This document shows, piece after piece, positions 27,986 through 36,290 of a DNA stretch of 64,000 bases. A model generated the notes under the pieces. The model had not been told where the DNA came from. It saw nothing but the letters and a program-made list of their open reading frames with translations, and made no database searches. Source of the DNA: JBFLYO01 sp040756745 (GTDB taxonomy: Bacteria > Bacteroidota > Ignavibacteria > UBA10030 > UBA6906); the NCBI GenBank assembly GCA_040756745.1, contig JBFLYO010000004.1, forward strand, positions 1 to 64,000, read 5' to 3'. Position numbers and translations under genes: made by a program. The first letter of the stretch is position 1. The number at the start of each line of letters is the position of its first letter.

Positions 27986-30900
27986 ATGCTGCAGAAAATC
28001 ATTGAAGCCTCTGTCCGCAACAAGTTCATGGTCATCCTCGTGGTGGCCTTCCTGATCGGATGGGGCATCTATTCCATGCTGAACATTCCGGTGGATGCAA
28101 TTCCGGATCTCAGCGACGTTCAAGTCATCATCTACAGTGAGTACCCGGGCCAATCGCCGCGGATCGTGGAGGACCAGGTGACGTATCCGTTGACGACGGC
28201 GATGGTCTCGGTCCCGGGCTCCAAGGTGGTCCGCGGGTACTCTTTCTTCGGATACTCGCTTGTCTATGTAATATTCGAAGACGGAACGGATCTGTACTGG
28301 GCGAGGAGCCGTGTGCTCGAGTACCTGAATTACGCGCAAAAGCGCCTTCCCCCGAAAGTGGTCCCCACGCTCGGGCCTGACGCGACAGGCGTCGGATGGG
28401 TATTCGAATACACGCTGACCTCCGACAAGCGATCCCTGCAAGAGCTCCGCTCGTACCAGGACTGGTACCTGAAATACGGCCTTACGTCAGTTGAGGGTGT
28501 GGCAGAGGTGGCGAGCATCGGGGGGTTCGTGAAGCAATATCAGGTCACGGTCGACCCCGCCAAGCTGCTTGCCTACAAGATTCCGCTCAACATGGTGGAG
28601 ATGGCGATCAAGAATTCCAACAACGACGTCGGCGGCGAGGTCGTGGAGATGGGGGAGAAGGAATTCATGGTGCGCGGCCTCGGGTATGTCAAATCCGTCG
28701 ACGACGTGAAGAACATTCCGGTGATGGTCGACAAGTTGAGCGGGACGCCGGTGTACGTCAAGGACGTTGGGGACGTCACCATTGGTCCGCTCATGCGACG
28801 TGGACTCGCAGAGAGCAACGGCGAGGGTGAAGTCGTTGGGGGGATCATTGTCATGCGGTACGATGAGAACGCACTTCAGGTGATCGAGAAAGTTAAGGAG
28901 AAACTCGAAATCCTAAAGCAGGGCCTTCCTGACGATGTGAAAATCAACATGGCATACGACAGGTCAGGGCTCATCATTCGTGCCATCGATACCCTGAAGG
29001 ACAAGCTCACCGAGGAAATCATCATCGTCGCGGTCGTCTGCATCCTCTTCCTCCTGCACGCCCGGAGCGCGCTGGTGGCGATCTTCACGCTTCCTACCGC
29101 GATCCTGATCTCCTTCATCGTCATGAAGATGCAGGGAATCAACGCGAATATCATGTCGCTCAGCGGTATTGCCATTGCCATCGGAGCAATGGTGGATGCT
29201 GCGATTATCATGATCGAGAACGCTCACAAGCACATCGAGCATGAGGCGCTGAAACCGCCCGAGCAACGGCGGGATCACTGGCAGGTGATCCTGGATGCCG
29301 CCAAGGAAGTCGGACCGGCCCTCTTCTACTCCCTGCTGGTCATCACAGTGTCGTTCATCCCCGTGTTCACGCTGGAGGCGCAGGAAGGTCGTCTGTTCCG
29401 TCCGCTGGCCTTCACGAAGACGTATTCGATGGCGGCCGCGGCGATCCTGTCGATCACCATAGTCCCCATTCTCATGGGGTACTGGATTCGGGGGAAAGTC
29501 CTGCCGGAAGCGCGCAATCCGATCAACCGGTTTCTGATCAGAGTATACACACCGGTGGTGAACGTCGTCCTTCGCTGGAACAAGTGGGTCATCCTGGCCG
29601 CGGTGGCACTCATGGCGATCACGATCATTCCGTTCAACCGGATCGGATCGGAGTTCATGCCCCCTATGTATGAGGGAGATCTCCTCTATATGCCCACAAC
29701 GCTTCCCGGCATGTCCATCACGAAGGCCCGGGAACTGCTGCAGCAGACCGACAAGATCATCCGTCAATTCCCCGAAGTCCACCATGTCTTTGGAAAGATC
29801 GGCCGGGCGGAGACTGCGACAGACCCTGCGGGACTGGATATGATTGAGACCACGATCATGCTGAAACCCGAGGAGGAGTGGCGACCGGGAATGACAGTCC
29901 AGAAACTCATCGATGAGATGGACCAGGCAATCCAATTTCCCGGGCTGACAAATGCCTGGACGATGCCGATTAAGACACGCACCGACATGCTCAGCACCGG
30001 CATCAAGACTCCGGTCGGCATCAAGATCGGGGGCCCGGATCTCCAGGTGCTTGAGGAGATTGGCCGGGAGGTCGAGGCGGTTGTCCGGACTGTTCCGGGA
30101 ACCCTGAGCGCTTTTGCCGAGCGTGCCGTCGGGGGGAACTATCTGGATTTTGACATAAACCGGAAGGAAGCCGCACGCTACGGCCTCACGGTGGGTGACG
30201 TCGAGAGTGTGATCGAAACGGCCATGGGCGGGATGGCCGTGACAAACACGGTTGAAGGACTTGAGCGCTATACCATCAATTTGCGATACAGCCGTGAACT
30301 GCGGGACAACCTCGAAGCGCTCCAGCGAGTGTTGGTCCCGACACCAAGCGGCGAGCAGGTCCCGATGGGGCAGCTTGCGACGATCACTCCGCGCAACGGT
30401 CCGATGGTCGTCCGGAGCGAGGACACACGGCCCAACGCATGGGTGTACGTTGACATCAAGGACATCGACGTCGGCACCTACGTGCAGAATGCCAAGCGGA
30501 CCGTCGCGGAGAAGGTCAAATTGCCGACGGGGTACACGATCATCTGGAGCGGTCAGTACGAGTACATGCAACACGCGGAGAAGCGGCTGATGTACGTCAT
30601 CCCGATGACCCTCTTCATCATCTTCGTCATCATCTACCTGAACACGAGGTCCGTGACGAAGGTGGCGATCGTGTTTCTCGCCGTCCCCTTCTCGCTGATC
30701 GGGACGTTCTGGCTTCTCTATATCCTCGGGTACAACCTGAGCATTGCGGTCTGGGTAGGGATCATCGCGCTTGCCGGCCTCGATGCCGAAACCGGTGTCG
30801 TGATGTTGCTTTATCTGGATCATGCCTTCGACGATTGGAAACGCCGGGGACTGATGAGCTCATTGACACATCTGAAGGAGGCAATCCATCATGGCGCAGT

Positions 30901-31138
30901 ACAACGTGTCCGCCCGAAAATCATGACGGCATCGGTGATCATCGCCGGTCTTGTCCCCATCATGTGGAGCCACGGGACGGGGGCCGATGTCATGAAACGG
31001 ATCGCCGCCCCGATGGTGGGAGGGGTGGTGACGTCCGTGATGCTCGAGCTCCTCGTTTACCCCGTTATCTACTATCTCTGGAAAAGTCGGTCGCTAAGGA
31101 AGGAGCTGGGGGCACAAGGTCGCACTCTTGCACCCTGA
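27986..31138 (+). CDS. cusA: CusA/CzcA-family heavy-metal RND efflux pump
   Basis: This 1,050-aa inner-membrane proton/metal antiporter has the usual family length. Signatures are 'NKFMVILVVAFLIGWGIYSM' (TM1), 'DLSDVQVIIYSEYPGQSPRI', 'YDRSGLIIRAIDTL' and 'GIAIAIGAMVDAAIIMIENA', the TM4 segment with the proton-relay Asp in the form typical of monovalent Cu/Ag pumps. 'WSGQYEYMQHAEKRL' and 'GIIALAGLDAETGVVMLLYL' follow. The many Met residues in the porter loops fit Cu(I)/Ag(I) rather than Co/Zn/Cd, but the Met triad was not aligned. It is part of an operon with the TolC- and CusB-like genes and the Met/His-rich proteins downstream. Confidence 0.94.
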   Translation: MLQKIIEASVRNKFMVILVVAFLIGWGIYSMLNIPVDAIPDLSDVQVIIYSEYPGQSPRIVEDQVTYPLTTAMVSVPGSKVVRGYSFFGYSLVYVIFEDGTDLYWARSRVLEYLNYAQKRLPPKVVPTLGPDATGVGWVFEYTLTSDKRSLQELRSYQDWYLKYGLTSVEGVAEVASIGGFVKQYQVTVDPAKLLAYKIPLNMVEMAIKNSNNDVGGEVVEMGEKEFMVRGLGYVKSVDDVKNIPVMVDKLSGTPVYVKDVGDVTIGPLMRRGLAESNGEGEVVGGIIVMRYDENALQVIEKVKEKLEILKQGLPDDVKINMAYDRSGLIIRAIDTLKDKLTEEIIIVAVVCILFLLHARSALVAIFTLPTAILISFIVMKMQGINANIMSLSGIAIAIGAMVDAAIIMIENAHKHIEHEALKPPEQRRDHWQVILDAAKEVGPALFYSLLVITVSFIPVFTLEAQEGRLFRPLAFTKTYSMAAAAILSITIVPILMGYWIRGKVLPEARNPINRFLIRVYTPVVNVVLRWNKWVILAAVALMAITIIPFNRIGSEFMPPMYEGDLLYMPTTLPGMSITKARELLQQTDKIIRQFPEVHHVFGKIGRAETATDPAGLDMIETTIMLKPEEEWRPGMTVQKLIDEMDQAIQFPGLTNAWTMPIKTRTDMLSTGIKTPVGIKIGGPDLQVLEEIGREVEAVVRTVPGTLSAFAERAVGGNYLDFDINRKEAARYGLTVGDVESVIETAMGGMAVTNTVEGLERYTINLRYSRELRDNLEALQRVLVPTPSGEQVPMGQLATITPRNGPMVVRSEDTRPNAWVYVDIKDIDVGTYVQNAKRTVAEKVKLPTGYTIIWSGQYEYMQHAEKRLMYVIPMTLFIIFVIIYLNTRSVTKVAIVFLAVPFSLIGTFWLLYILGYNLSIAVWVGIIALAGLDAETGVVMLLYLDHAFDDWKRRGLMSSLTHLKEAIHHGAVQRVRPKIMTASVIIAGLVPIMWSHGTGADVMKRIAAPMVGGVVTSVMLELLVYPVIYYLWKSRSLRKELGAQGRTLAP

Positions 31139-31176
31139 CAACAACAACTCACACACACACATCAACGGAGAACCCA

Positions 31177-31758
31177 ATGAACGCGAAATCCATCATACTA
31201 CCCGCAGTGATCACCCTTGCGCTCTGCGCCCCACTGTCGGCACAGCATCAACACGAGATGAAATCCGCCGCGAAGCCCGCCCCGCAGGACATGTCCGCCA
31301 GAATGGGGGAGCCGACGTTTCGACGATCGATTGACGGCCTGGAGGTGAAGGTGTGGCTGATCCCGCAGGAGGAGCACAGGAAAATGATGGCCGGCCACAT
31401 GCAGGGGAAGGGCCACGGTCAGATGGCCGGCGGCATGATGCACGAGGGGATGGGGATGCACCATGGCACATCCTCCGGGACGGACGAGGATATGATGAAA
31501 GAGATGATGGCGGGCACACATCACATTGCTGTGGGATTGTCCGGCAAGAAGGCCGTTGACAGTGCCGCGGTCGATCTGCAGGTCGTCTCGCCTACCGGGG
31601 AAGCTTTCCCGGTGAAGCTGAGATCCATGCGTGGTCACTTCGGCGGAGGGATCACACTTGACAAGGAGGGAGAGTACATGATAGCCCTTCATGTAAAATC
31701 GGGTGAATCAACGTGGCATCTCGAGTTTCCTTACACCGTGGGTCACAAGCACAACTGA
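31177..31758 (+). CDS. His/Met-rich periplasmic protein of the copper/silver operon
   Basis: This 193-aa protein starts at ATG 31177 (the longer frame overlaps cusA) and has a signal peptide ending 'APLSAQ'. The mature N-terminus has 'HQHEM'. The middle (about residues 70-115) is dense in Met and His ('HRKMMAGHMQGKGHGQMAGG', 'MMHEGMGMHHG'). The C-terminal ~75 residues read as a beta-sandwich ('AVDLQVVSPTGEAFPVKL', 'HVKSGESTWHLEF'), like small CopC/YtkA-type domains. It probably binds Cu(I)/Ag(I) in the periplasm, as a chaperone or sponge for the pump. A CA-dinucleotide run in the leader is only a short repeat. Confidence 0.7.
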   Translation: MNAKSIILPAVITLALCAPLSAQHQHEMKSAAKPAPQDMSARMGEPTFRRSIDGLEVKVWLIPQEEHRKMMAGHMQGKGHGQMAGGMMHEGMGMHHGTSSGTDEDMMKEMMAGTHHIAVGLSGKKAVDSAAVDLQVVSPTGEAFPVKLRSMRGHFGGGITLDKEGEYMIALHVKSGESTWHLEFPYTVGHKHN

Positions 31759-31788
31759 GGCGCGAACACTCAACCTAGGGGTCATGCT

Positions 31789-32370
31789 ATGAATATCCTC
31801 AGCACCTCCCTCGCATTCGTCGGTGTTGCCCTCCTGATGGGAGCTGGCTGTTCGAAAGACTCCCTGAACCCTGCGGAAGCATCTGCAGTGCCGCTGGCCG
31901 TACAGCCAAATGACGGTGAGACGAATGTGCGTCTTGATGCCGCGATCCTCCTGCGTTTCGCCGGCCCCGTTGACCGTGCGGTCGTAGAGCGAAACGTTCA
32001 CCTCATGAGTAAGGCCGGCATGGCGGACTCTCTCTGCCCCACGTCTACCTCGATGGGACACAGCAGCATGCAGGTCGCCATGATGGATTCATCGATGATG
32101 CGCCACCTCGCAGAACGCCACGCCACCAGCGGGCGCTTTTCATGGAGTGGGAATGACACGCAATGTTCATTCAGGCCGGATTCCATGATGACGCCGCGGA
32201 CTCAGTACATGATCCACATGGCGCCCGAAATGATGCAGATGATCCGAAGTCGGATGGGTGACGCAGGTATAATGGCTGGACACGGGTTCGAGATGATGAA
32301 AGACGATATGATGTTTCATTTCGTCACCATGGATACCCTTGGCACGGGTGGGGGACACGGGCACCATTGA
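31789..32370 (+). CDS. Met/His-rich lipoprotein with Ig-like (Big_5) segment
   Basis: This 193-aa protein has a lipoprotein signal peptide with the lipobox 'MGAGC'. The segment 'VQPNDGETNVRLDAAILLRF' followed by 'GPVDRAVVERNVHLM' is the start of a bacterial Ig-like domain of the SbsA/Big_5 type. Inserted and downstream stretches are Met/His-rich ('SMGHSSMQVAMMDSSMMRHL', 'MIHMAPEMMQMIRSRMGDAG'), and the protein ends 'GGGHGHH'. It follows the previous metal-binding gene by 30 bp. A surface- or periplasm-facing copper/silver-binding role is inferred from composition and location; I know no characterised homologue. Confidence 0.65.
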   Translation: MNILSTSLAFVGVALLMGAGCSKDSLNPAEASAVPLAVQPNDGETNVRLDAAILLRFAGPVDRAVVERNVHLMSKAGMADSLCPTSTSMGHSSMQVAMMDSSMMRHLAERHATSGRFSWSGNDTQCSFRPDSMMTPRTQYMIHMAPEMMQMIRSRMGDAGIMAGHGFEMMKDDMMFHFVTMDTLGTGGGHGHH

Positions 32371-32465
32371 GTCGGTCATGAGTGGCAGGAGCTGAGGCGT
32401 GATCGTATTTGTGAGTCGGACAATCTCACGGTAGGCATGAGGGGATTTGCCCGGTGGAGCACAGG

Positions 32466-33500
32466 ATGAAAAGGGTCACCGCATACGTAAGTACGACAAG
32501 GGTGCAGCAGTTAGCTGGAGAGCTCATCGCGGTGGGTGTCAAGGAGATCCGCGTGATCGAGCATTTTCTGCCGACGTCACAGATTTCCCGCCTGCAGCTC
32601 TGCTGCCGGGACGACCTTGTAGGCAGGGTGCGAGAGATCATCCGCTCCGTTGGAACGACCGGGAAACCGCCGGACTATGACCTTGTGGTATCCGATTTTG
32701 ACCCTAATGCGCCCAGCCAGATCCCGCTCGGTAAGAGAATGAGCGCGTTGGAGGAGCCACAATTGGCGGCACGCATTCGCTCTCTCTTCAAAGGGGCAAC
32801 AACAAGGCTGACCCTTGTGTTTCTGGCCATAACTCTCAGCATCGTTGCCGTTGGCGTCTTTACTCATATACGCCTCGTACAGTATCGAAGTGCGGTGAAA
32901 GAATCGGCCGAAAACGTGCGCTCGGTGATTGATGCTGCAGGCAGTATCCAGGTGGTCCATCTCGAGGAGTTACTGGCAGCTGAAAGGCTACACCGTGGGG
33001 AAGGTGAACGCGCCTTCCGGGATTTCAATGCTGCGCGCGAGCGTATGGGTGCCGCCGTTAGTGCTCTTCAACAATCGCGACTTATCAGCCAAGTGCCGAT
33101 TGACTCACTGGTTGTAATCGAGGATCGGTTTCAGTCCATAACCGACGGGATGTTCGGGCTTCTTACACGGCTTTCAATACCCGCAGACACCCAGAATGCT
33201 CGGCAGCGAGCCAGGTTAACGCAAGCCCACGCTGACCTCATGGTCTCGCTTGATACGATCCATGAAAAGTGTATGGCATTGTTGGCTTCCCTTGAGAAAA
33301 CAGCCGGAGAGGTTTCCCGCCGCAATGAGATTGAAAGTGACAAGGCCCTGAATGAAGTGCGATTGTCACTGACAATCCTTGCGGCAGCCGCCACCACGAT
33401 CACGGCTCTCATGTGGCTCGTTACCAGGACGAAGGTGGCTGTACCTCTGCGCATCCTGGTCGAGGCAGCGAGGGCATTGGACGACGGAGAACTCAAATGA
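32466..33500 (+). CDS. P-II-like domain fused to membrane sensor with incomplete HAMP, no kinase
   Basis: This 344-aa protein starts at ATG 32466 with GGAG 6 nt upstream; an in-frame GTG lies 12 bp earlier. Residues 1-90 read like a P-II/GlnB-type ferredoxin-like domain: 'KRVTAYVSTTRVQQLAGELI', 'GVKEIRVIEHF', 'LQLCCRDDLVGRVREIIRSV' and 'GTTGKPPDYDLVV'. TM1 (~115-137) leads to a helical periplasmic region of 4HB-sensor type, then TM2 (~300-319). The final ~25 residues ('PLRILVEAARALDDGELK') are the first half of a HAMP domain and then the frame stops. No kinase, cyclase or methyl-accepting domain follows in any frame before the next gene. It lies between copper-binding and YHS proteins, suggesting metal- or redox-linked signalling. 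Confidence 0.65.
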   Translation: MKRVTAYVSTTRVQQLAGELIAVGVKEIRVIEHFLPTSQISRLQLCCRDDLVGRVREIIRSVGTTGKPPDYDLVVSDFDPNAPSQIPLGKRMSALEEPQLAARIRSLFKGATTRLTLVFLAITLSIVAVGVFTHIRLVQYRSAVKESAENVRSVIDAAGSIQVVHLEELLAAERLHRGEGERAFRDFNAARERMGAAVSALQQSRLISQVPIDSLVVIEDRFQSITDGMFGLLTRLSIPADTQNARQRARLTQAHADLMVSLDTIHEKCMALLASLEKTAGEVSRRNEIESDKALNEVRLSLTILAAAATTITALMWLVTRTKVAVPLRILVEAARALDDGELK

Positions 33501-33614
33501 ACGGTGGAACACACTCTCGGGCCGGGCGTGAGACACTGCTCTTGGGGTGTGCAGTGAACCACCAGTGGAAAAGGTGGTCCAGTCATCGAAACAACCGGGA
33601 AAGGAGGCTTTGCC
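33501..33614. other. Gap between HAMP protein and YHS gene with small inverted repeat
   Basis: A 6-bp inverted repeat, ACCACC (33558-33563) with GGTGGT (33573-33578), surrounds a 9-nt loop; no T-run follows. GGGAAAGGAGG just before 33615 is a strong ribosome-binding site for the YHS gene. I see no kinase remnant in this gap in any frame. Confidence 0.35.
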
Positions 33615-33929
33615 ATGGAAAAAGATCCGGTATGTGGAATGGGGGTGGAGATAGACAGCCCGGAGACTTGTTCCATGAACTATCATGGGACAATCTACCA
33701 CTTCTGCAGCGTCGACTGCTTCCTGTTGTTCACCAGGGCGCCGAAAGCCTATCTCAATGTGGATACCACGCAGAGGCCATCGGCCAAAGACGTAGTCTGC
33801 GGAATGGACGTTGACATGAGCAATGCTCCGTACACGACCGGCTACGAGGGGACTGTGTACTATTTCTGTTCCGAAGCGTGCAGGAACGAATTCCTCTACG
33901 CTCCGGAGCAGTTCGCCAAGACGCTCTGA
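33615..33929 (+). CDS. Tandem YHS-domain protein
   Basis: This 104-aa protein consists of two YHS domains and little else. The first has 'DPVCGMGV', then 'YHGTIYHFCSVDCFLLF'. The second has 'DVVCGMDVDM', then 'YEGTVYYFCSEACRNEF'. Each repeat has the VCGM Cys plus a C-x3-C pair, the pattern seen in YHS modules of copper ATPases and other metal-handling proteins. There is no signal peptide, so it is cytoplasmic. It is preceded by a strong AAAGGAGG and followed 24 bp later by a lipoprotein gene. A copper or other soft-metal chaperone or sensor role is inferred. Confidence 0.85.
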   Translation: MEKDPVCGMGVEIDSPETCSMNYHGTIYHFCSVDCFLLFTRAPKAYLNVDTTQRPSAKDVVCGMDVDMSNAPYTTGYEGTVYYFCSEACRNEFLYAPEQFAKTL

Positions 33930-33953
33930 TGTCCGGGATTGGAGGATAAGACG

Positions 33954-34592
33954 ATGAAGACCCTGCTCTTGCTCCTCTCATCATTCAGTCTGTACTCTTG
34001 CATGCACCTCGGAATGATGGGAACCGGTGACACTCATCACTCAGGCGGGGCCGCTGAGATGCTGAATGATCCGGCACTTGAAAAAGAGGTCACAGTCGGC
34101 AACGTGAAGGCAATTGCGCTGTTCCCGCCGCTCAAGAGCGGAGAGGAGGTGACATTGACGCTGAGACTCATGGACGCAGAGACGGCCGCTCCAATTTCCG
34201 GAGCACAGGTTACGCTCCACGCAGCGTACAAACACCGCTTGCCGGGAGATGGCGCTCCTGACGACTCCACACGACAGGGGCAACGAGGAGAGCATGATAT
34301 CCACCTCGAACGGGACGTGCCCGAAAGCGCGACACCTGGTCTCTACGCGATCACGTATGGGTCGTCGCAGACTGGTGAACATGTACTGATGTTTCATATC
34401 AGAGCCATCGGTAAACGTCAGCTCGAACCGGAAATGACAATCGAGGCGACAAGGACCATTCCTGCAGCGATTCACACGCATCAGAGCGGCATGATGCATG
34501 AGACAACCACCACAACGTATGTTGTTGTCGGTGCTGTTGTCATGGGGATTGTGATGATCGCGCTCATGGCCGGACGGACAGGAATGTTCTAG
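33954..34592 (+). CDS. Lipoprotein with YtkA/FixH-like domain and C-terminal membrane segment
   Basis: This 212-aa protein starts at ATG 33954 with GGAGG upstream. The N-terminus (MKTLLLLLSSFSLYSC) is a lipoprotein-like signal with Cys16; the residues after it are Met/His-rich ('MHLGMMGTGDTHH'). A beta-sandwich of YtkA/FixH/CopC style follows ('SGEEVTLTLRLMDAETAAPI', 'SGAQVTLHAAYKHRL', 'PGLYAITYGSSQTGEHVLMF'). A His-rich linker and a single transmembrane helix near the C-terminus (~185-205) complete it. Having both a lipid anchor and a C-terminal membrane helix is unusual. It is probably an envelope metal-handling protein; the function is unknown. Confidence 0.6.
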   Translation: MKTLLLLLSSFSLYSCMHLGMMGTGDTHHSGGAAEMLNDPALEKEVTVGNVKAIALFPPLKSGEEVTLTLRLMDAETAAPISGAQVTLHAAYKHRLPGDGAPDDSTRQGQRGEHDIHLERDVPESATPGLYAITYGSSQTGEHVLMFHIRAIGKRQLEPEMTIEATRTIPAAIHTHQSGMMHETTTTTYVVVGAVVMGIVMIALMAGRTGMF

Positions 34593-34660
34593 CGCCAACA
34601 TGATGTTGAAAAGCTTATTTGAATTTGCGGTGGGTGACGAGGCAAGGAGAGGGTACTCCA

Positions 34661-35593
34661 ATGAACTGCAATAGATGCAGTGCAATGAACAGGGATGACG
34701 CGGCCTTCTGTGCCGAGTGCGGGGCAAAGCTTGAGAAACCGGCGCATCCGGCTCATGGCAGATCCTGTCCCGAGTGCGGGTTTGATAATCCCGCTGAAAG
34801 TGCATTGTGTGCTCGGTGTGGAGTAAAGTTGCGGGGACTCCACTTGGGAATTCCGCATCATGATGGACAACATGTGCAACAGAAGCATCAGAAAAAGAAG
34901 AATCGCCCCGTAAGCACCAAGTTGAAATGGCACCCGGGCCTCGTTGCCATAGGTCTCCTTGCCGGGGTGTTTGTTGTCATTCTGAGCGTCGAACCGTTTG
35001 TCAGGAAAGGCCCGTCTCCCCAGCCACGGATCGTTGAAACGAGGAGCTCTGACTCCCGGCTGGAAGCAAAGGTGATGGACATCGCGTCGAAGTTTGTCTG
35101 CTCCTGCGGTTCATGTGGCGAGCAGCCCCTTGAGATCTGCACGTGCCCGACGGCAATTCAAGAACGACAGTTCATCCGTGACGCTGTTCAATCGGGGAAA
35201 GAAAATCATCAGATCGTTGCTGCCGTGAACACGACATACGGATGGTTGAAGCCTGATTCCGTCGCCCAGCAGAGTGACGCTGTTCGTACAAACGGATTAC
35301 GGAAGGCGCTCCTCCCGCCAGCGACTTCTCCATTCTCTCTGGCTGACCCCGTTCGGGTCAATGGAACCGAAAAGAAGATCGCGATTTCAGCCGATCGGGA
35401 CGAGATATTCTCGCATTTCCAGTGCCCGTGCGGACAGTGCGGTGTTGACGATCTGAAAACCTGCAGTTGCACTCATCCTCGCGGGGCGACTGAGGTGAAG
35501 GGCTTTGTCGACAGGCGAATAGCCGAAAATAACGCGACAGTCGCCCAGCTTGTCGACGAGGTTGAAGCAAGATATGGACACAGAGTGAATTGA
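34661..35593 (+). CDS. Membrane protein with two zinc ribbons and two CcmH-like Cys domains
   Basis: This 310-aa protein starts at ATG 34661 (AAGGAGA upstream). Two short zinc ribbons lie at the N-terminus (C3/C6/C17/C20 and C36/C39/C50/C53). One transmembrane helix (~89-108) follows, then two repeats outside the membrane. Each repeat has a Cys cluster ('CSCGSCGEQPLEICTC' and 'CPCGQCGVDDLKTCSC') followed by an amphipathic helical stretch ending in 'YGW' or 'YGH'. The repeat layout resembles the CcmH/CycL family of cytochrome c maturation (redox CxxC plus helices). Whether it handles haem, thiols or metal is open. The gene after it shares the zinc-ribbon/TM architecture but has a DUF2318 domain. 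Confidence 0.65.
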   Translation: MNCNRCSAMNRDDAAFCAECGAKLEKPAHPAHGRSCPECGFDNPAESALCARCGVKLRGLHLGIPHHDGQHVQQKHQKKKNRPVSTKLKWHPGLVAIGLLAGVFVVILSVEPFVRKGPSPQPRIVETRSSDSRLEAKVMDIASKFVCSCGSCGEQPLEICTCPTAIQERQFIRDAVQSGKENHQIVAAVNTTYGWLKPDSVAQQSDAVRTNGLRKALLPPATSPFSLADPVRVNGTEKKIAISADRDEIFSHFQCPCGQCGVDDLKTCSCTHPRGATEVKGFVDRRIAENNATVAQLVDEVEARYGHRVN

Positions 35594-35617
35594 AGGAAAT
35601 CGTGGAGGATACCGCTC

Positions 35618-36286
35618 ATGGCCAACTTCTGTTCTCAATGCGGTCAGCCGCTCGTGCACGGTGCGGAGTTCTGCACCTCCTGCGGTCATTCGATCAGCGG
35701 GAAGCCCGCCGCACGAGCTATTGCCACTCACAAGAGACAAAAGCTCCTTGTTGATCGACCCCGAGGAAGGCGCACGAAGACAGTATTGGCGTTAGCCGCC
35801 TTGGCTCTCGTCGGCCTTTTTGTGTATTCGATTCTTCCGTCGCCGGGGAACAAGCTGCTTCGTGAACAGCCGGTGGTTGCACAAGGTGCCAACTATCCCG
35901 CAAGCGGGCAGCAAATGAGTGAAGTCCCGGTCCAGATGTCGGACGGGAAAATTGCCGTCCCGCTTGACGTGGTTCTGCAGCGCAAATTTGTTGCGTTTTC
36001 GTACACGGACTCCCGCAACGCGGTTCCGCTTCTTGCCTACGTCTCGGGCGAAGGGAAAATCGTCACCGCGGTGAGTATGTGCGAACCATGCAACTCTCAA
36101 AGGTTTCACATGCGTGGCCAGGAACTCATCTGCAATACTTGTGGCACGACGTGGAATCTGAACACCATGGAGCCGCTCAAGGGCTCATGCGGCAGATATC
36201 CACCGGACGTGATTCCCAATACCGTCGTCGGCGACCAGATTCTTATCGATGCACAGACGGTTGCGGTGTGGCAGCGGAGGGTCTGA
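35618..36286 (+). CDS. Zinc-ribbon membrane protein with DUF2318 (FtrD-like) domain
   Basis: This 222-aa protein has an N-terminal zinc ribbon (C5/C8/C19/C22), one transmembrane helix (~53-71), and a C-terminal domain carrying 'CEPCNSQRFHMRGQELICN', then 'CGTTWNL' and 'GSCG'. This matches the DUF2318/FtrD-like Fe-S-type family. In Campylobacter a comparable gene stands beside p19 and a MacB-like ABC transporter in an iron-uptake system. Here too an FtsX/MacB-type permease (36291) and an ATPase (37482) follow directly, so they probably work together. No FTR1 or P19 gene is visible, which argues for a different metal or redox role. Confidence 0.78.
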   Translation: MANFCSQCGQPLVHGAEFCTSCGHSISGKPAARAIATHKRQKLLVDRPRGRRTKTVLALAALALVGLFVYSILPSPGNKLLREQPVVAQGANYPASGQQMSEVPVQMSDGKIAVPLDVVLQRKFVAFSYTDSRNAVPLLAYVSGEGKIVTAVSMCEPCNSQRFHMRGQELICNTCGTTWNLNTMEPLKGSCGRYPPDVIPNTVVGDQILIDAQTVAVWQRRV

Positions 36287-36290
36287 CACC

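Noticed and set aside
28964..30823. 619-aa open frame on the - strand
   Set aside because: It lies wholly antisense to the cusA-like gene and shows only low-complexity charged sequence.
31148..31162. CA-dinucleotide run before the Met-rich gene
   Set aside because: It is too short to be a phase-variable tract and lies in a normal leader.
33501..33614. Lost histidine kinase remnant after the HAMP protein
   Set aside because: I looked for kinase motifs in all frames of the 114-bp gap; it is too short and shows none.
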